Of a DNA stretch of 64,000 bases, positions 52,544 through 62,638 are shown in pieces. The stretch covers positions 806,001 through 870,000 of the forward strand of contig NZ_QWGE01000001.1 in NCBI RefSeq assembly GCF_003576375.1, written 5' to 3'. Numbering within the stretch: position 1 is the first letter of the stretch; the number at the start of each line of letters is the position of its first letter. The position numbers and the translations under genes were made by a program. The notes beneath the pieces are model-generated. The model made no database searches. It was not told the origin of the DNA and saw nothing but the letters and a program-made list of their open reading frames with translations. The DNA is from Pontibacter oryzae. GTDB lineage: Bacteria; Bacteroidota; Bacteroidia; Cytophagales; Hymenobacteraceae.

Positions 52544-54283
52544 ATGCTTATGCAATCATACTTACCTCCAGCATTCTCATTCAGAGCCTGGCTTCTATTT
52601 ATCAGCTTACTCCCTGCCCTGCTCAGTAACTGCGCTACAAATACGCAGCAGGAAGCGCAAATCAGAAACAGAGGCCTCATGGCAAAAAAGGCCATGGTGG
52701 TGTCGGCCCATCCAGAGGCTTCACGAGTTGGGATGGAGATTATGCGCAAAGGCGGTAATGCATACGATGCAGCCATAGCCACTCAGTTTGCGTTGGCAGT
52801 TGCTTTTCCGGTGGCTGGTAACATTGGGGGAGGCGGCTTTATGGTATACCGCAGCGCAACCGGCGAAACTGGTTCTCTGGATTACCGCGAAACCGCTCCT
52901 GGCGCAGCCCTGGAAACCATGTACCAGGATAGCCTTGGTAACGTAATTGATGGCCTGAGCACAGACACGCATTTAGCCGTGGGCGTACCGGGCGCAGTAG
53001 ACGGCATGGTAAAAGTGCATGAAAAATTAGGTTCAATGCCTTGGAGTGAATTAGTACAACCTGCTATAGATTTAGCTACAAACGGCGTTATACTTACGCA
53101 TAAAGAAGCTGACGGACTTAATTATTCTAAACATGCATTCTTAAAAAACAACAAGCACACACCTTATCTTGTGCGGGATAAAGCATGGCAGGCTGGCGAT
53201 ACTTTGCGCCACCCCGATCTTGCCCGTACCCTAGAGCGCATCCGTGATAAGGGCCGCGACGGGTTTTATGCTGGCCAAACAGCAGACCTTCTGGTAAAGG
53301 AGATGCAGCGCGGCGGGGGTATAATTTCGCACCAAGACCTTGAAAACTATACTTCTGTTTGGCGCAAGCCGGTTACTGGAAAGTATAAAGCCTATAACGT
53401 TATCTCAATGGCACCACCTTCTAGCGGCGGCGTGGCCCTTTTACAGCTGTTGCAGATGGTTGAACCCTATGACCTGCAAAAATTTGGCTGGCAAAGCGCT
53501 AAGGCTATACAGCTCATGACGGAGGCTGAGCGCCGCGTGTACGCTGACCGCGCCACCTACCTCGGCGACCCTGACTTTGTAAACGTACCAGTGCGGGAGC
53601 TGCTGGATAAAGAATACTTAGCAAACCGCATGCAGAGTATGAGTATGGCCCGAGCCACACCATCTTCAAGTATAAAAGCCGGCACCTTGCCTGTTTACGA
53701 GTCAGACCAAACCACACATTTCAGCATTGTTGACCCCGCAGGCAATGCCGTTTCAATCACCACCACGCTTAATGGCGCTTATGGCTCGAAGGTAATGGTA
53801 GAAGGTGCAGGCTTTCTGCTAAACAACGAGATGGACGACTTCAGCGCAAAGCCAGGAGTACCTAACATGTTTGGTCTGGTAGGCGGAAAGGCCAATGCCA
53901 TTCAGCCAAATAAGCGCATGCTCAGCTCTATGACGCCAACTATACTCGAAAAGGATGGGAAACTTTACATGGTGGTTGGCACGCCCGGCGGCTCAACAAT
54001 CATCACTTCTGTGTTTCAGACGATCCTAAATGTGCTGGAGCATGACATGACGATGCAGGAGGCTGTAGCGGCTCCGCGCTTTCATCATCAGTGGCTACCC
54101 GACGAGATTCAGCATACCGCCAATGCCATACCTACCGAAGTACGGGAAGAGCTTAAAGCAAAGGGGTATACCTTGCAGGAGCGTGGGCAGTTCGGACGTG
54201 TAGATGCTATACTGGTGCTGCCGGATGGTACATTAGAAGGCGGTGCAGATCCTCGGGGCGATGATGCCGCTGCTGGCTTTTGA
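52544..54283 (+). CDS. ggt: Gamma-glutamyltransferase, lipoprotein
   Basis: 579-residue N-terminal-nucleophile hydrolase that cleaves and transfers the gamma-glutamyl group of glutathione. Signal peptide with lipobox LSNC (Cys30). The proenzyme is cut before Thr390 in ESDQTTHFSIVD, which becomes the nucleophile of the small subunit. Also seen: GGNAYDAAIATQFALAV, GGGGFMVYR, the LNNEMDDF motif binding the gamma-glutamyl group, and the VVGTPGGSTIIT oxyanion segment. Periplasmic or outer-membrane anchored. Convergent with the T9SS nuclease. Confidence 0.95.
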   Translation: MLMQSYLPPAFSFRAWLLFISLLPALLSNCATNTQQEAQIRNRGLMAKKAMVVSAHPEASRVGMEIMRKGGNAYDAAIATQFALAVAFPVAGNIGGGGFMVYRSATGETGSLDYRETAPGAALETMYQDSLGNVIDGLSTDTHLAVGVPGAVDGMVKVHEKLGSMPWSELVQPAIDLATNGVILTHKEADGLNYSKHAFLKNNKHTPYLVRDKAWQAGDTLRHPDLARTLERIRDKGRDGFYAGQTADLLVKEMQRGGGIISHQDLENYTSVWRKPVTGKYKAYNVISMAPPSSGGVALLQLLQMVEPYDLQKFGWQSAKAIQLMTEAERRVYADRATYLGDPDFVNVPVRELLDKEYLANRMQSMSMARATPSSSIKAGTLPVYESDQTTHFSIVDPAGNAVSITTTLNGAYGSKVMVEGAGFLLNNEMDDFSAKPGVPNMFGLVGGKANAIQPNKRMLSSMTPTILEKDGKLYMVVGTPGGSTIITSVFQTILNVLEHDMTMQEAVAAPRFHHQWLPDEIQHTANAIPTEVREELKAKGYTLQERGQFGRVDAILVLPDGTLEGGADPRGDDAAAGF

Positions 54284-54306
54284 CCAGCAAACAGAATTCT
54301 TTTAAA

Positions 54307-54344
54307 AACAGAAAAGCCTGCCACAAGTGGCAGGCTTTTCTGTT
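54307..54344. terminator. Bidirectional terminator between ggt and the nuclease
   Basis: Perfect 18-bp inverted repeat (54307-54324 and 54327-54344) with a 2-nt gap, A and T runs inside each arm. Serves both convergent genes. Confidence 0.93.
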
Positions 54345-54364
54345 ACCGTACTTTAAAACCAGGC

Positions 54365-57300
54365 TTACTTCTTCAGCATTCTGGTTACGAACACTTCTTT
54401 ACCTGCCTCAATTTTCAGGATGTACAAGCCGTTTCTCAGCGAGTTGCCCTCTGCGTTAAGCACCTGCTGTACATTCTGCTGCGAACCCTTGGCAGTGAAA
54501 ATCACACGGCCATTGATATCGTACAGCGCAAGGCTGATATTCTGCAGCTTTGCAACACGCTCCGGCAAAGACAGTCTCAGGTATTCTTTGCCTGTTAGTG
54601 GGTTAGGATACACGCTAAACTGACCTTTGGTGGCATCGGCTATACCTGTGGTATTGTCGTTGTCGGTAATGGTCAAAGTATAGGTGTTGCTCGCACCAAT
54701 GGCTAAACCGGTGCTCTTAGCTGTAATCTGTAGGGTAAGCTGTTCGCTTGGCTCTACAATGCTGTCATCGTTTATAAGCAACTCAAACGACGCTGAACTG
54801 GCATTGGCAGGAACTGTAACCGTAACCATGCCATTGGTCGCACCAATCACGGTGTAATCGTCTGCTGCGGCAGTTCCGCCTGCTACCACACTTACCGTTA
54901 CGGTTTGCTCCGTGGCTTGCGCTGCTGAAACTGTCAGGTTCACATTAAACTTCTCAGAGCCTTCCGCTTTTGTGGCTGTTACCTCAGTAAATGTTACCAC
55001 TGGGCCAGCCGCAAGGTTAAATCTGGCAGAAACCGGATAATGGTCAGAAGTGGTAGAGAAGTAGTTGGCAATGTTGGCTGTTACCTCTTCCTCAATTTTA
55101 ATTGAACCTGTCAGATATTCGTCGTTGAGGTTTTGTGAGATGCTGATATGGTCCAGGAAGCTAGAGGCTTGGTACGTGCCTACACCTGTATTGCTCAGCT
55201 CATAGGTTAGCACATCATAACGCGCATCATCCACAAATGCCTTGTAAGTAGACTCGTTCGAGTTGATCACAGACACATCCACATCATCGTTATAGTCTCC
55301 TAGCATTACCAGGTTCACGTTAGGGTATTGGGCATCCAAGCTGTCTTTCAGCACCTGCAAATCATACTTACGCATGTTGTAGCGTGTAATATCAGTGCCG
55401 CTGTTTGCCCTCGCGTGGATGTTCAGTAAGTGGATGTCTTGCTTCACGCCGTTAATGTTGGCTTCTACCTGTACCAGGTATGGCAAGCGGCCACTACTCC
55501 AGAAGCTATCGTCTTTAGACTCATCAGTTCCGCTAGCCGTTGGGTTGTAACCCGGGAGCACAGTTGTGTTTGCAAGCAGGTCTCTGTAAAGCTTTTCTAA
55601 AAGTACTTTCTGGTTTTTAACTTTTACCGTGGCTGTTTTGTAAACGATGTACAGCTTTTGCGGTGTCAGCGTAGAAGATGTCTCCCTGATAGAGTATGAG
55701 TACACATCGGATTTCACAAAGCTATAGCCATCAAGTTCGCTTACCAACTGCGCCATTCTAACATCGTCTGATACTTCCTGCAAGGCGTAAATATCAGCAT
55801 TAAGCGCTTGCATGGCCTGCTTCACGTTAGCATGCTGCAGTTCTTCGTCGGCGGGGCCCAACTCTTTGCCCGATGCATCTTTATCGGCTCCGAACCACTC
55901 AACGTTCCAGGTTACGATATCAAGCGTGCTTTCCTTGGTTTTAGAAGACCCAACCAGGTTGCCTCTGGTAATATTCAGTTGCGTGCCGCTGGTAAACTGT
56001 ATGGCACCTGTAATTACGAAGTTATCAACGGTTGGCGTGAACTGTACATAAAACGTATTATTGGCGGCAGCTTGCTCTTTGGTGTAAGTTATACTTTGGC
56101 TAAAGCTGTTTCCGTCTTTCGACAGCTTAAAGTCTGCAGGTACGGTAAGGGTTAGGTCTTGCTCCAGGCCTGTGATGGAGAAGGTGAAGCTTTTGCCAGC
56201 TGAAACGCTCTGCGGCGAAACAATACCATAGCTGTGATTCAGGTTACCAGTGGTAACATAGTATGAATCGGTGTTAATCTTAAACTCATCCACTGACCAG
56301 CGCGAAGCCGATGATGTAGTGGAAGTATAAACAAAAGCGATATGAACATTAGGCTGTTTGTAGCTGGTTAGATCCACTACAGACTGCTTCCAGGTTCCGG
56401 AGTTAACTGCTGGCAAATCAGCGGAAAGGGCCGTCCAGGTGGCAGTGCTAGGAGCGCTCACGCCATCGTAATCTGTGGAGATCATCACAGCTAGGGCAGG
56501 GCCTGAGAAATCTGACTTTGTCCAGAAAGACACGATAGGCATTTTAAGGCTAGTCAGGTCAAGGCTTGGCGAAATCAAGTAATCCTGGTTTTCCTTAGCA
56601 CCGGAGTCATAGCCGTTAATCTGCACGCCTTTACCGTTGTAACCAAAAGTAGTGCAATCCCATACTTGGTCGCCGGTTATACTGTAGCGCATCCAGCTGC
56701 CAACCATGTCATTTCCATCAGCGGTACACTCATCAAAGTTTTGAGCATAGGTATTTAGGGCAGTTCCTAAAAGTTTAACTGTAGCGTTGGTAGCGTGGTT
56801 AGTCGATATTGTAACTGTTCCTGCATAGGTAGCTGCAGCGGTTGGGCTATACTTTACATACACAGATTTGCCTGCCATAGCTTCCGCAGCCGTCAGGGTT
56901 ATACTTGTAGTGTATGTGCCATTTTCTTCTGTCGCTAAAGTATAAACACCTGTGGCAGTTACGGCAACATCTTCAGTAATATCCGTACCATTAGTCACAA
57001 AAGTCAGCGTTTTGGTTTGGTTTGGCGCTACATATCCAAAGAACAGGTTTTGCACAGAAGCAGATAACACAGGCGTAGCCGTAGCAACCGTGCTGAATGT
57101 CCAACCGGTGTTGGTTGTTATACCTGCAAAGGCGTTGCCTGCCCCGTCCGCGAAGGCTCCTGCCGGCACAATTACATAGTAGCTTGTAGCTGCCTGCAGG
57201 TTTGCCGAAATGGTAGCTGTTTTTTCACTTACTGCAACAGCGTTTCCTGCCACATCTATACTTTGCAACAGAGAGCCGTCTGCGGCGTTACGCAGCTCTA

Positions 57301-58153
57301 TAGCTCCAGTGCCTTTTACGATGGCTTCGTCGAAAGTAATTGCCAGGTTAGCGGTTGTCACCACGCCCGTGGCCGTATTGGTTGGGCTAAGCGAAGTTAC
57401 CGTTGGGGCAGTTACGTCAGCAGGAGCTGTACCGAATGCAATTTTGATGTTATCTATCGCCAACGCCTGAGCGTTAGATGTCGTGGAACCTGATGTTACT
57501 GAATAATTCCAGGCCAAGTATAAATCACCGCCAGCGGGGATAGTTACCCCAAGTGTTTTATTCGTTACGCTCTTTACAGCGCCAGGCACCACGGCGTAAC
57601 CAGAGTTATCTGCATCAGCACTGAAATTCACTTTAAAATCAGAGCCTGCAGAAGTCCATATTGTTCCGTTTGAAGAGTAGTATAACTCTATCGAAAAACC
57701 TTCTGTTCTGCTACCACCTCTATACTTCTCAACATCAAAAGAGACATCAATGTCAGTGATGCTAAGCGAGCTATTGTTATTAAAATGAGCATACAAGTTT
57801 CCACTTTTCGTGGAAGAACCTGAAGATAAAAAGCCGATGGCTCTATCAACTGCCGAAGCGGACGCCTCGAAGTTATAGATACCATTTCCAGCTGTAGTGC
57901 TAAGGTCGGCACCACCCGATCGTTCCGTAGCATTTACTGCTGAGACATAAGAAGTTACCTCGCGCATATTAGTGCTCTTAGAAACTTTCCAGTTAGCTGG
58001 AAGCAAAGCCGTGGCAGATGCTCCAAGGTCATTGAACTGCTGTTGCACAGAACTTCCGTTCTGAACATTTATCTGCCCAAAAGCACTGTTGCTACCCAAA
58101 AGGGTACAGCAAAGCAGCACAAGAGCAAATAGCTTTTGTAAGTGTTTAAACAT
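54365..58153 (-). CDS. T9SS-secreted multidomain protein with endonuclease/exonuclease/phosphatase domain
   Basis: 1262 residues, signal peptide ending in NSAFGQ. Order: N-terminal beta domain (30-235), bacterial Ig-like/Big_5 (about 245-350), a beta sandwich (about 355-465), a MAM/choice-of-anchor-J-like domain (about 470-635), another sandwich, an EEP nuclease domain (about 745-1040) with TWNVEWFG, LQEVSDD, NIHARAN, LGDYNDD and SDHYPVSA, a Calx-beta domain (about 1045-1165) with Glu/Asp-rich calcium motifs, and a type A T9SS sorting domain (about 1180-1262: VYPNPL, LYDINGR, GLYILKIEAG). Probably an extracellular DNase or phosphatase at the surface. Promoter may be TAGTTTTG at 58255-58262 (minus). 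Confidence 0.92.
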   Translation of the reverse strand: MFKHLQKLFALVLLCCTLLGSNSAFGQINVQNGSSVQQQFNDLGASATALLPANWKVSKSTNMREVTSYVSAVNATERSGGADLSTTAGNGIYNFEASASAVDRAIGFLSSGSSTKSGNLYAHFNNNSSLSITDIDVSFDVEKYRGGSRTEGFSIELYYSSNGTIWTSAGSDFKVNFSADADNSGYAVVPGAVKSVTNKTLGVTIPAGGDLYLAWNYSVTSGSTTSNAQALAIDNIKIAFGTAPADVTAPTVTSLSPTNTATGVVTTANLAITFDEAIVKGTGAIELRNAADGSLLQSIDVAGNAVAVSEKTATISANLQAATSYYVIVPAGAFADGAGNAFAGITTNTGWTFSTVATATPVLSASVQNLFFGYVAPNQTKTLTFVTNGTDITEDVAVTATGVYTLATEENGTYTTSITLTAAEAMAGKSVYVKYSPTAAATYAGTVTISTNHATNATVKLLGTALNTYAQNFDECTADGNDMVGSWMRYSITGDQVWDCTTFGYNGKGVQINGYDSGAKENQDYLISPSLDLTSLKMPIVSFWTKSDFSGPALAVMISTDYDGVSAPSTATWTALSADLPAVNSGTWKQSVVDLTSYKQPNVHIAFVYTSTTSSASRWSVDEFKINTDSYYVTTGNLNHSYGIVSPQSVSAGKSFTFSITGLEQDLTLTVPADFKLSKDGNSFSQSITYTKEQAAANNTFYVQFTPTVDNFVITGAIQFTSGTQLNITRGNLVGSSKTKESTLDIVTWNVEWFGADKDASGKELGPADEELQHANVKQAMQALNADIYALQEVSDDVRMAQLVSELDGYSFVKSDVYSYSIRETSSTLTPQKLYIVYKTATVKVKNQKVLLEKLYRDLLANTTVLPGYNPTASGTDESKDDSFWSSGRLPYLVQVEANINGVKQDIHLLNIHARANSGTDITRYNMRKYDLQVLKDSLDAQYPNVNLVMLGDYNDDVDVSVINSNESTYKAFVDDARYDVLTYELSNTGVGTYQASSFLDHISISQNLNDEYLTGSIKIEEEVTANIANYFSTTSDHYPVSARFNLAAGPVVTFTEVTATKAEGSEKFNVNLTVSAAQATEQTVTVSVVAGGTAAADDYTVIGATNGMVTVTVPANASSASFELLINDDSIVEPSEQLTLQITAKSTGLAIGASNTYTLTITDNDNTTGIADATKGQFSVYPNPLTGKEYLRLSLPERVAKLQNISLALYDINGRVIFTAKGSQQNVQQVLNAEGNSLRNGLYILKIEAGKEVFVTRMLKK

Positions 58154-58626
58154 AAGGATGGAATGAAAATGGTTTGATTGATTTTTGGTGATAGAGAGGC
58201 ATAGCTATGCTAAGTAACAGATTAGTAAAGAGCCAAATCGCCTGTATCATACCACAAAACTAAACTCTAATCCATTATAAATAGATGTTTATGTATTAAC
58301 TCTGGGTTAATTCAAGCATTATCATTAAATAATTAATTTATATATAAAAATAAATCTATAATTGTAAGAAAAACGCTTCATATTTCCGGATGTTATAGTG
58401 GTTCATTGAGCTTTTGGCTACTTACATGCATCAGCTAGCGCAACATGAGAAACAATACAATGAAGAGCATCAGAAAAGCACAGAAAATCACTCGCTATAA
58501 TTCAATGAAAACAAATCTTTATAAACAAGTACAATCAACTGATTTACAGTTAGTTATAGTGCAAGGTTTTCATGTATTTATCGCCTGATTTTGCAACTGA
58601 AAAGAGCCTCAACTTGTTGATAATAT
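58154..58626. other. Intergenic upstream of the nuclease, 473 bp, no gene seen
   Basis: Very AT-rich. Contains a 12-bp perfect palindrome GCATAGCTATGC at 58199-58210 in the nuclease leader, and a possible -7 TAGTTTTG (minus, 58255-58262) without a clear -33. Confidence 0.45.
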
Positions 58627-59658
58627 ATGAGAGAGAAAGACGAAGAAAAGGTGGTTTCGATGTTTCCAGAAGAGGCCCAAACCACAGACAAAGTATGGCA
58701 GAAGTCCATACCTGCCCAAGTATTCCTAAATTACTTTTTCGCGATTAACTATCATATTCAGCATGCTAGCAACAGCGGCCTGGACCAGCTTGCTATTGTT
58801 CGTGGCAACGAGAAACCGACGCTGAATGAGCAGGAGTTGGAAGAGGTAAAAAGGCTGTTAATAAACTGCTGGAGCACTGAGTATGCCCTGCGCTCCACTG
58901 CTGAGCTTGGCGATGAAGCTTACCTACGCAATGCCCTCCACTGGACTTTCCCACAGGCATTTTACGCTGTATTCTCCGGTTTGCAAGCATTCCTGCTTAC
59001 TCGTGGAATTAAAACCAATAACGAGGCCTGGGTACTCCGCGAAGCCGGCAGACTGGTAGTAAAAAATACTTACCCTCAAGCTATCAGCTTTTACGCTTCC
59101 GGCCACTATGATGATTTTAACATCCGTAGGTTGCCCTTGGCGCATTATAAGCCAGGTTTGCAGATTGCAGCTAAAGAGCTGGAAGCGCAGGCACAAGTGG
59201 GTCAGTTTTTGCGTACCACGCGCCGCCAAAAAGCCAAGCTTGTGCGGCAACAGATACAGGCCAACCCAGCCACAGCTATTCGCAGCAGCAAAAGTGGCGA
59301 GGTGTTGCAGAAGTTTGGCCCTCAGCATTGGCAGCAGCTTACCTGGCGCTTGGGTTATACTACACTGTTCGACCTGCTGTCGCGGTTGCGCATTTCCTCC
59401 TCACACCGCGAAATCGAGCGCTTTGTGCAGGCCGATATAGACTTCACGCTCTTCCATGAGTCGCTGCTGCAGATTGTGAGTTACCTGAACGGCATCCATG
59501 AATGCTATGTAGCGCAGGCTATGGGGCTGGAGGCATACAAGGCTTTTGTAAAGGCGCTTCCAAAGCACTTGCAGGGTTCATTTGTAGAGGCAAGACTTCA
59601 GCAGCAAATAAATCCGCTGCTCGGCAACCAAGACTACGAGTTAGGCCAGGCCGCCTAA
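58627..59658 (+). CDS. Unknown 343-aa soluble protein, HEPN-like helical segment possible
   Basis: Not recognised. Helical, no signal peptide or membrane segment. Residues about 105-160 (LHWTFPQAFYAVFSGLQAFLLTRGIK and a following helix) recall HEPN helices in spacing but lack a clear R-x4-6-H nuclease motif. The middle is basic (TTRRQKAKLVRQQIQ) and could bind nucleic acid. The C-terminal part is helical. A terminator follows; it is monocistronic upstream of lysS. Confidence 0.75.
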   Translation: MREKDEEKVVSMFPEEAQTTDKVWQKSIPAQVFLNYFFAINYHIQHASNSGLDQLAIVRGNEKPTLNEQELEEVKRLLINCWSTEYALRSTAELGDEAYLRNALHWTFPQAFYAVFSGLQAFLLTRGIKTNNEAWVLREAGRLVVKNTYPQAISFYASGHYDDFNIRRLPLAHYKPGLQIAAKELEAQAQVGQFLRTTRRQKAKLVRQQIQANPATAIRSSKSGEVLQKFGPQHWQQLTWRLGYTTLFDLLSRLRISSSHREIERFVQADIDFTLFHESLLQIVSYLNGIHECYVAQAMGLEAYKAFVKALPKHLQGSFVEARLQQQINPLLGNQDYELGQAA

Positions 59659-59686
59659 GTATAGCGAATCGTTTACGGCTATACTT
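59657..59686. repeat. Inverted pair of the AAGTATA heptamer
   Basis: AAGTATAGC at 59657-59665 and GCTATACTT at 59678-59686, 12 bp apart, just at the stop of the preceding gene. The two heptamers form a 9-bp inverted repeat. Confidence 0.6.
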
Positions 59687-59694
59687 TCTTTCTT

Positions 59695-59727
59695 AAGCGC
59701 CTGCAGTGTGTGCTGCGGGCGCTTTTG
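59695..59727 (+). terminator. Terminator after the unknown 343-aa gene
   Basis: 12-bp inverted repeat with one mismatch (59695-59706 and 59713-59724), T-rich tail. Confidence 0.82.
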
Positions 59728-59919
59728 TATTTATCGAACTACTCCTGCTTTCCTGTTTTAAATTTATACTTTGCCTTCACAGCTACATTGGAAAGTATGG
59801 TATTTGTGTACGCGCAACTTTTTCACAGTCAACAATCAGCAATTAAATATTTAAAAGCTGCCGATTATTTAGCAATTTTGCAGTTTGATAGTGAACCAAC
59901 CATTTAGTACATAAATCGC

Positions 59920-61464
59920 ATGCAACTAAGCGAACAGGAACTGCGCAGACGCCATGAGCGCGAAGAACTGGATAAAATGGGCATTAACCCATATCCATCC
60001 GAAACATATGACGTTACGGCCACGGCCAAGGAGATAAAACAGAACTTTGATAAGGAAAAAGGAAACTACCAGGAAGTAAGCCTGGCCGGACGCTTAATGA
60101 GCCGCCGTATTATGGGCAAGGCTTCTTTTGCAGAGCTGATGGATAGCACAGGCCGTATCCAGATCTATGTTTCGCGCGATGACATTGCCCCTGGCGAGAA
60201 CAAGGACCTGTACAACACCGTGTTCAAGAAAATGCTCGACATCGGTGACTTTATCGGTATCAAAGGCTATGCGTTTGTAACGCAGGTAGGCGAGATTTCG
60301 GTGCACGTTACCGAACTTAAAGTGCTTACCAAATCACTGAAGCCACTACCAATTGTGAAGCGTGAGGTAGACGAGAACGGTGTAGAGCACGTGTATGACG
60401 CTTTCAGCGACCCTGAGCTGCGTTACCGCCAGCGCTACGTAGACCTGATTGTGAACCCGCACGTACGCGAAACGTTTAAGCAGCGCACACAGCTGGTAAA
60501 CTCTATGCGCCAGTTCCTTGGTGGCCGTGGCTACCTAGAGGTGGAAACCCCAATCCTGCAGCCGTTGTACGGCGGTGCGGCCGCACGCCCGTTTAAAACG
60601 CACCACAACACCCTGGACATGACGCTATACCTGCGCATTGCCAACGAGTTATACCTAAAGCGCCTAATTGTGGGTGGTTTTGACGGTGTGTTCGAGTTCG
60701 CCAAAGACTTCCGCAACGAAGGTATGAGCCGTTTCCATAACCCGGAGTTTACGCAGGTGGAGCTATACGTTGCCTACAAAGACTATAACTGGATGATGGA
60801 CCTGGTGGAGGAAATGGTAGAAAAAGTGGCCATGGACCTGCACGGCACAACAGAAGTGAAGGTTGGTGAGAATACCATCAACTTCCAGCGCCCTTGGAAG
60901 CGCTTTACTATGTTTGAGGCTATCGAGCACTTTACTAAAATTGATATTTCTGAGATGGAAGAGCCTGAGCTGCGCCAAACAGCAGAGAAACTGGGTATCC
61001 GTGTAGATGCATCAATGGGTAAAGGCAAACTGATTGACGAGATTTTTGGGGAAACTTGCGAGCCGTACCTGATCCAGCCAACGTTCATCACCGACTATCC
61101 GGTTGAAATGAGCCCACTGGCTAAGAAGCACCGCAGTAAGCCAGGCTTGGTAGAGCGCTTTGAGGCTATTTGCAATGGTAAGGAAATTTGCAACGCCTTC
61201 TCTGAGCTAAACGACCCAATTGACCAGCGTGCCCGTTTTGAAGAGCAACTGGAGCTCGGCAAACGCGGTGACACAGAAGCTATGGTACTGGATGAGGACT
61301 TCCTGCGCGCACTAGAGTATGGCATGCCTCCTACCGCAGGCCTTGGCATCGGCATCGACCGCCTGAGCATGATCATGACCGATTCACACTCTATTCAGGA
61401 TGTACTGTTCTTCCCGCAGATGAAGCCAGAGAAACAGGATAAAAAAGAAGATGAGAAGAAATAA
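59920..61464 (+). CDS. lysS: Lysyl-tRNA synthetase, class II
   Basis: 514 residues, class II. OB-fold anticodon-binding domain with [32 protein letters not shown] (core [14 protein letters not shown]). Class II motif 1 [14 protein letters not shown], motif 2 [15 protein letters not shown], motif 3 [11 protein letters not shown]. Cytosolic; charges tRNA-Lys. C-terminus ends in a Lys/Asp/Glu-rich tail. Ends at a strong terminator that it shares, by convergence, with the YtxH gene. Confidence 0.97.
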   Translation: MQLSEQELRRRHEREELDKMGINPYPSETYDVTATAKEIKQNFDKEKGNYQEVSLAGRLMSRRIMGKASFAELMDSTGRIQIYVSRDDIAPGENKDLYNTVFKKMLDIGDFIGIKGYAFVTQVGEISVHVTELKVLTKSLKPLPIVKREVDENGVEHVYDAFSDPELRYRQRYVDLIVNPHVRETFKQRTQLVNSMRQFLGGRGYLEVETPILQPLYGGAAARPFKTHHNTLDMTLYLRIANELYLKRLIVGGFDGVFEFAKDFRNEGMSRFHNPEFTQVELYVAYKDYNWMMDLVEEMVEKVAMDLHGTTEVKVGENTINFQRPWKRFTMFEAIEHFTKIDISEMEEPELRQTAEKLGIRVDASMGKGKLIDEIFGETCEPYLIQPTFITDYPVEMSPLAKKHRSKPGLVERFEAICNGKEICNAFSELNDPIDQRARFEEQLELGKRGDTEAMVLDEDFLRALEYGMPPTAGLGIGIDRLSMIMTDSHSIQDVLFFPQMKPEKQDKKEDEKK

Positions 61465-61478
61465 GTCCTTGCAACTAT

Positions 61479-61523
61479 AAAAAGGAAAGCCTGCTACTGT
61501 GTTGTGGCAGGCTTTCCTTTTTT
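61479..61523. terminator. Terminator between lysS and a YtxH gene
   Basis: Perfect 16-bp inverted repeat (61479-61494 and 61507-61522), 12-nt loop, A and T runs on the two sides. Confidence 0.92.
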
Positions 61524-61538
61524 ATGGCAAAGTATGAT

Positions 61539-61988
61539 TTATACTCCTGGTGTATTTCTGGCGGTATTCGTCATGTTTTTTACTTGCTGGTCATCCCATT
61601 TGTTCTCGTCAGTATATGGGCTTTTGTGCTTGGTTGGAGGTAAATCTGGTGCCTCGTTTACATGTGCATCCGTTTTGCCGCTTTTCATTTTGCCAGTCCA
61701 GTCGTTTACTTTATCCTTCGTTGAGCTATAGCCTTTACTAACTTGGTTGCCAAGTTTAGAAGCCTGCTCAGAAACTTTCTTTCTAGTTGATGCGCCTTTG
61801 TCTGGTGCAAGCAAGATACCTGCTATAGCACCTGCTGCAGCACCGGCTAATAAGCCTACTGCCAGTTTTCCGCCACTGCTCTTGCGTTTAGGCTCGGTAT
61901 CGTGCTGGCGGATCTGGCGAACAGAAGAAGCATTGCTATAATTAGATTTGTTTTCCCCGAGGGAACGACATTCCATATGAGTTCTCAT
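61539..61988 (-). CDS. YtxH-domain protein (1)
   Basis: 149 residues. A polar N-terminus of about 40 residues, then a Gly/Ala-rich YtxH helix LAVGLLAGAAAGAIAGILLAPDKGASTRKK and a Ser/Lys-rich soluble tail with a predicted coiled coil. YtxH proteins are single-helix membrane or membrane-associated proteins tied to general stress. Start at 61988; M5 at 61976 is an alternative. Convergent with lysS. Confidence 0.87.
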   Translation of the reverse strand: MRTHMECRSLGENKSNYSNASSVRQIRQHDTEPKRKSSGGKLAVGLLAGAAAGAIAGILLAPDKGASTRKKVSEQASKLGNQVSKGYSSTKDKVNDWTGKMKSGKTDAHVNEAPDLPPTKHKSPYTDENKWDDQQVKNMTNTARNTPGV

Positions 61989-62097
61989 AGTCTGATTCTG
62001 TTATTATATAGTTCAAATAAAAAGCCCACATTTCAGATGAGCTATACATTTAATAACGCGATTGGCAAGCTATAGGTTAAGGCAAGGCGCACTAAAA

Positions 62098-62132
62098 CAC
62101 AAAAGCGCCTGCCCCTTTTCAAGGGCAGGCGC
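62098..62132 (-). terminator. Terminator of the YtxH (2) gene
   Basis: Perfect 10-bp inverted repeat (62105-62114 and 62123-62132) and a T-rich tract on the minus strand. Confidence 0.88.
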
Positions 62133-62224
62133 ATCCGTTGGCAGCACATAAGCCTCCTCAGCAAGACGTCGCTTTATGCTACATCTTAGTTTAAGTGCTT
62201 CCTTATACTATATTTTGTATGGCA

Positions 62225-62500
62225 TTAAGCTTTATTAGAGCTATCAGTGTTTGTGCCTCTAGCTGCGGCAGCATCACCTTCTTGTTCTGACTTTCCAAAC
62301 TTATCGCCGCTCATCTTTTTAATTTCTTCTAAGCCATCCTGAAGGTTTTTTTCCAGGTCTTTGCTCATTTTGCCAGCCCACTTTTTAATGCTGCCTCTTG
62401 TAGCTTCCCCAGTTTCAGGAGCCATTAATAAGCCGGCAATCACACCAGCGCTTGCACCGGCAAGCATTGCCAGCAGTACCTTTCCGCTATTATCTTTCAT
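62225..62500 (-). CDS. YtxH-domain protein (2)
   Basis: 91 residues. A hydrophobic YtxH helix near residues 8-25 (LLAMLAGASAGVIAGLLMAPETG), then a Lys/Glu-rich soluble tail. Very similar in layout to the proteins at 61539 and 62639, so likely paralogs. Separate transcript with its own terminator. Confidence 0.87.
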   Translation of the reverse strand: MKDNSGKVLLAMLAGASAGVIAGLLMAPETGEATRGSIKKWAGKMSKDLEKNLQDGLEEIKKMSGDKFGKSEQEGDAAAARGTNTDSSNKA

Positions 62501-62638
62501 AGTTTTATTTTATAATTCTGTTCAATAATCTGTACGTACTTTTACTAACGGCTAACAAGAGCATTAAGTTATATCTATACTACAGAATTCTATTATATCT
62601 TTTGGTAAGCTATGGTTTACGTTGGGATTTGTTAGTTG

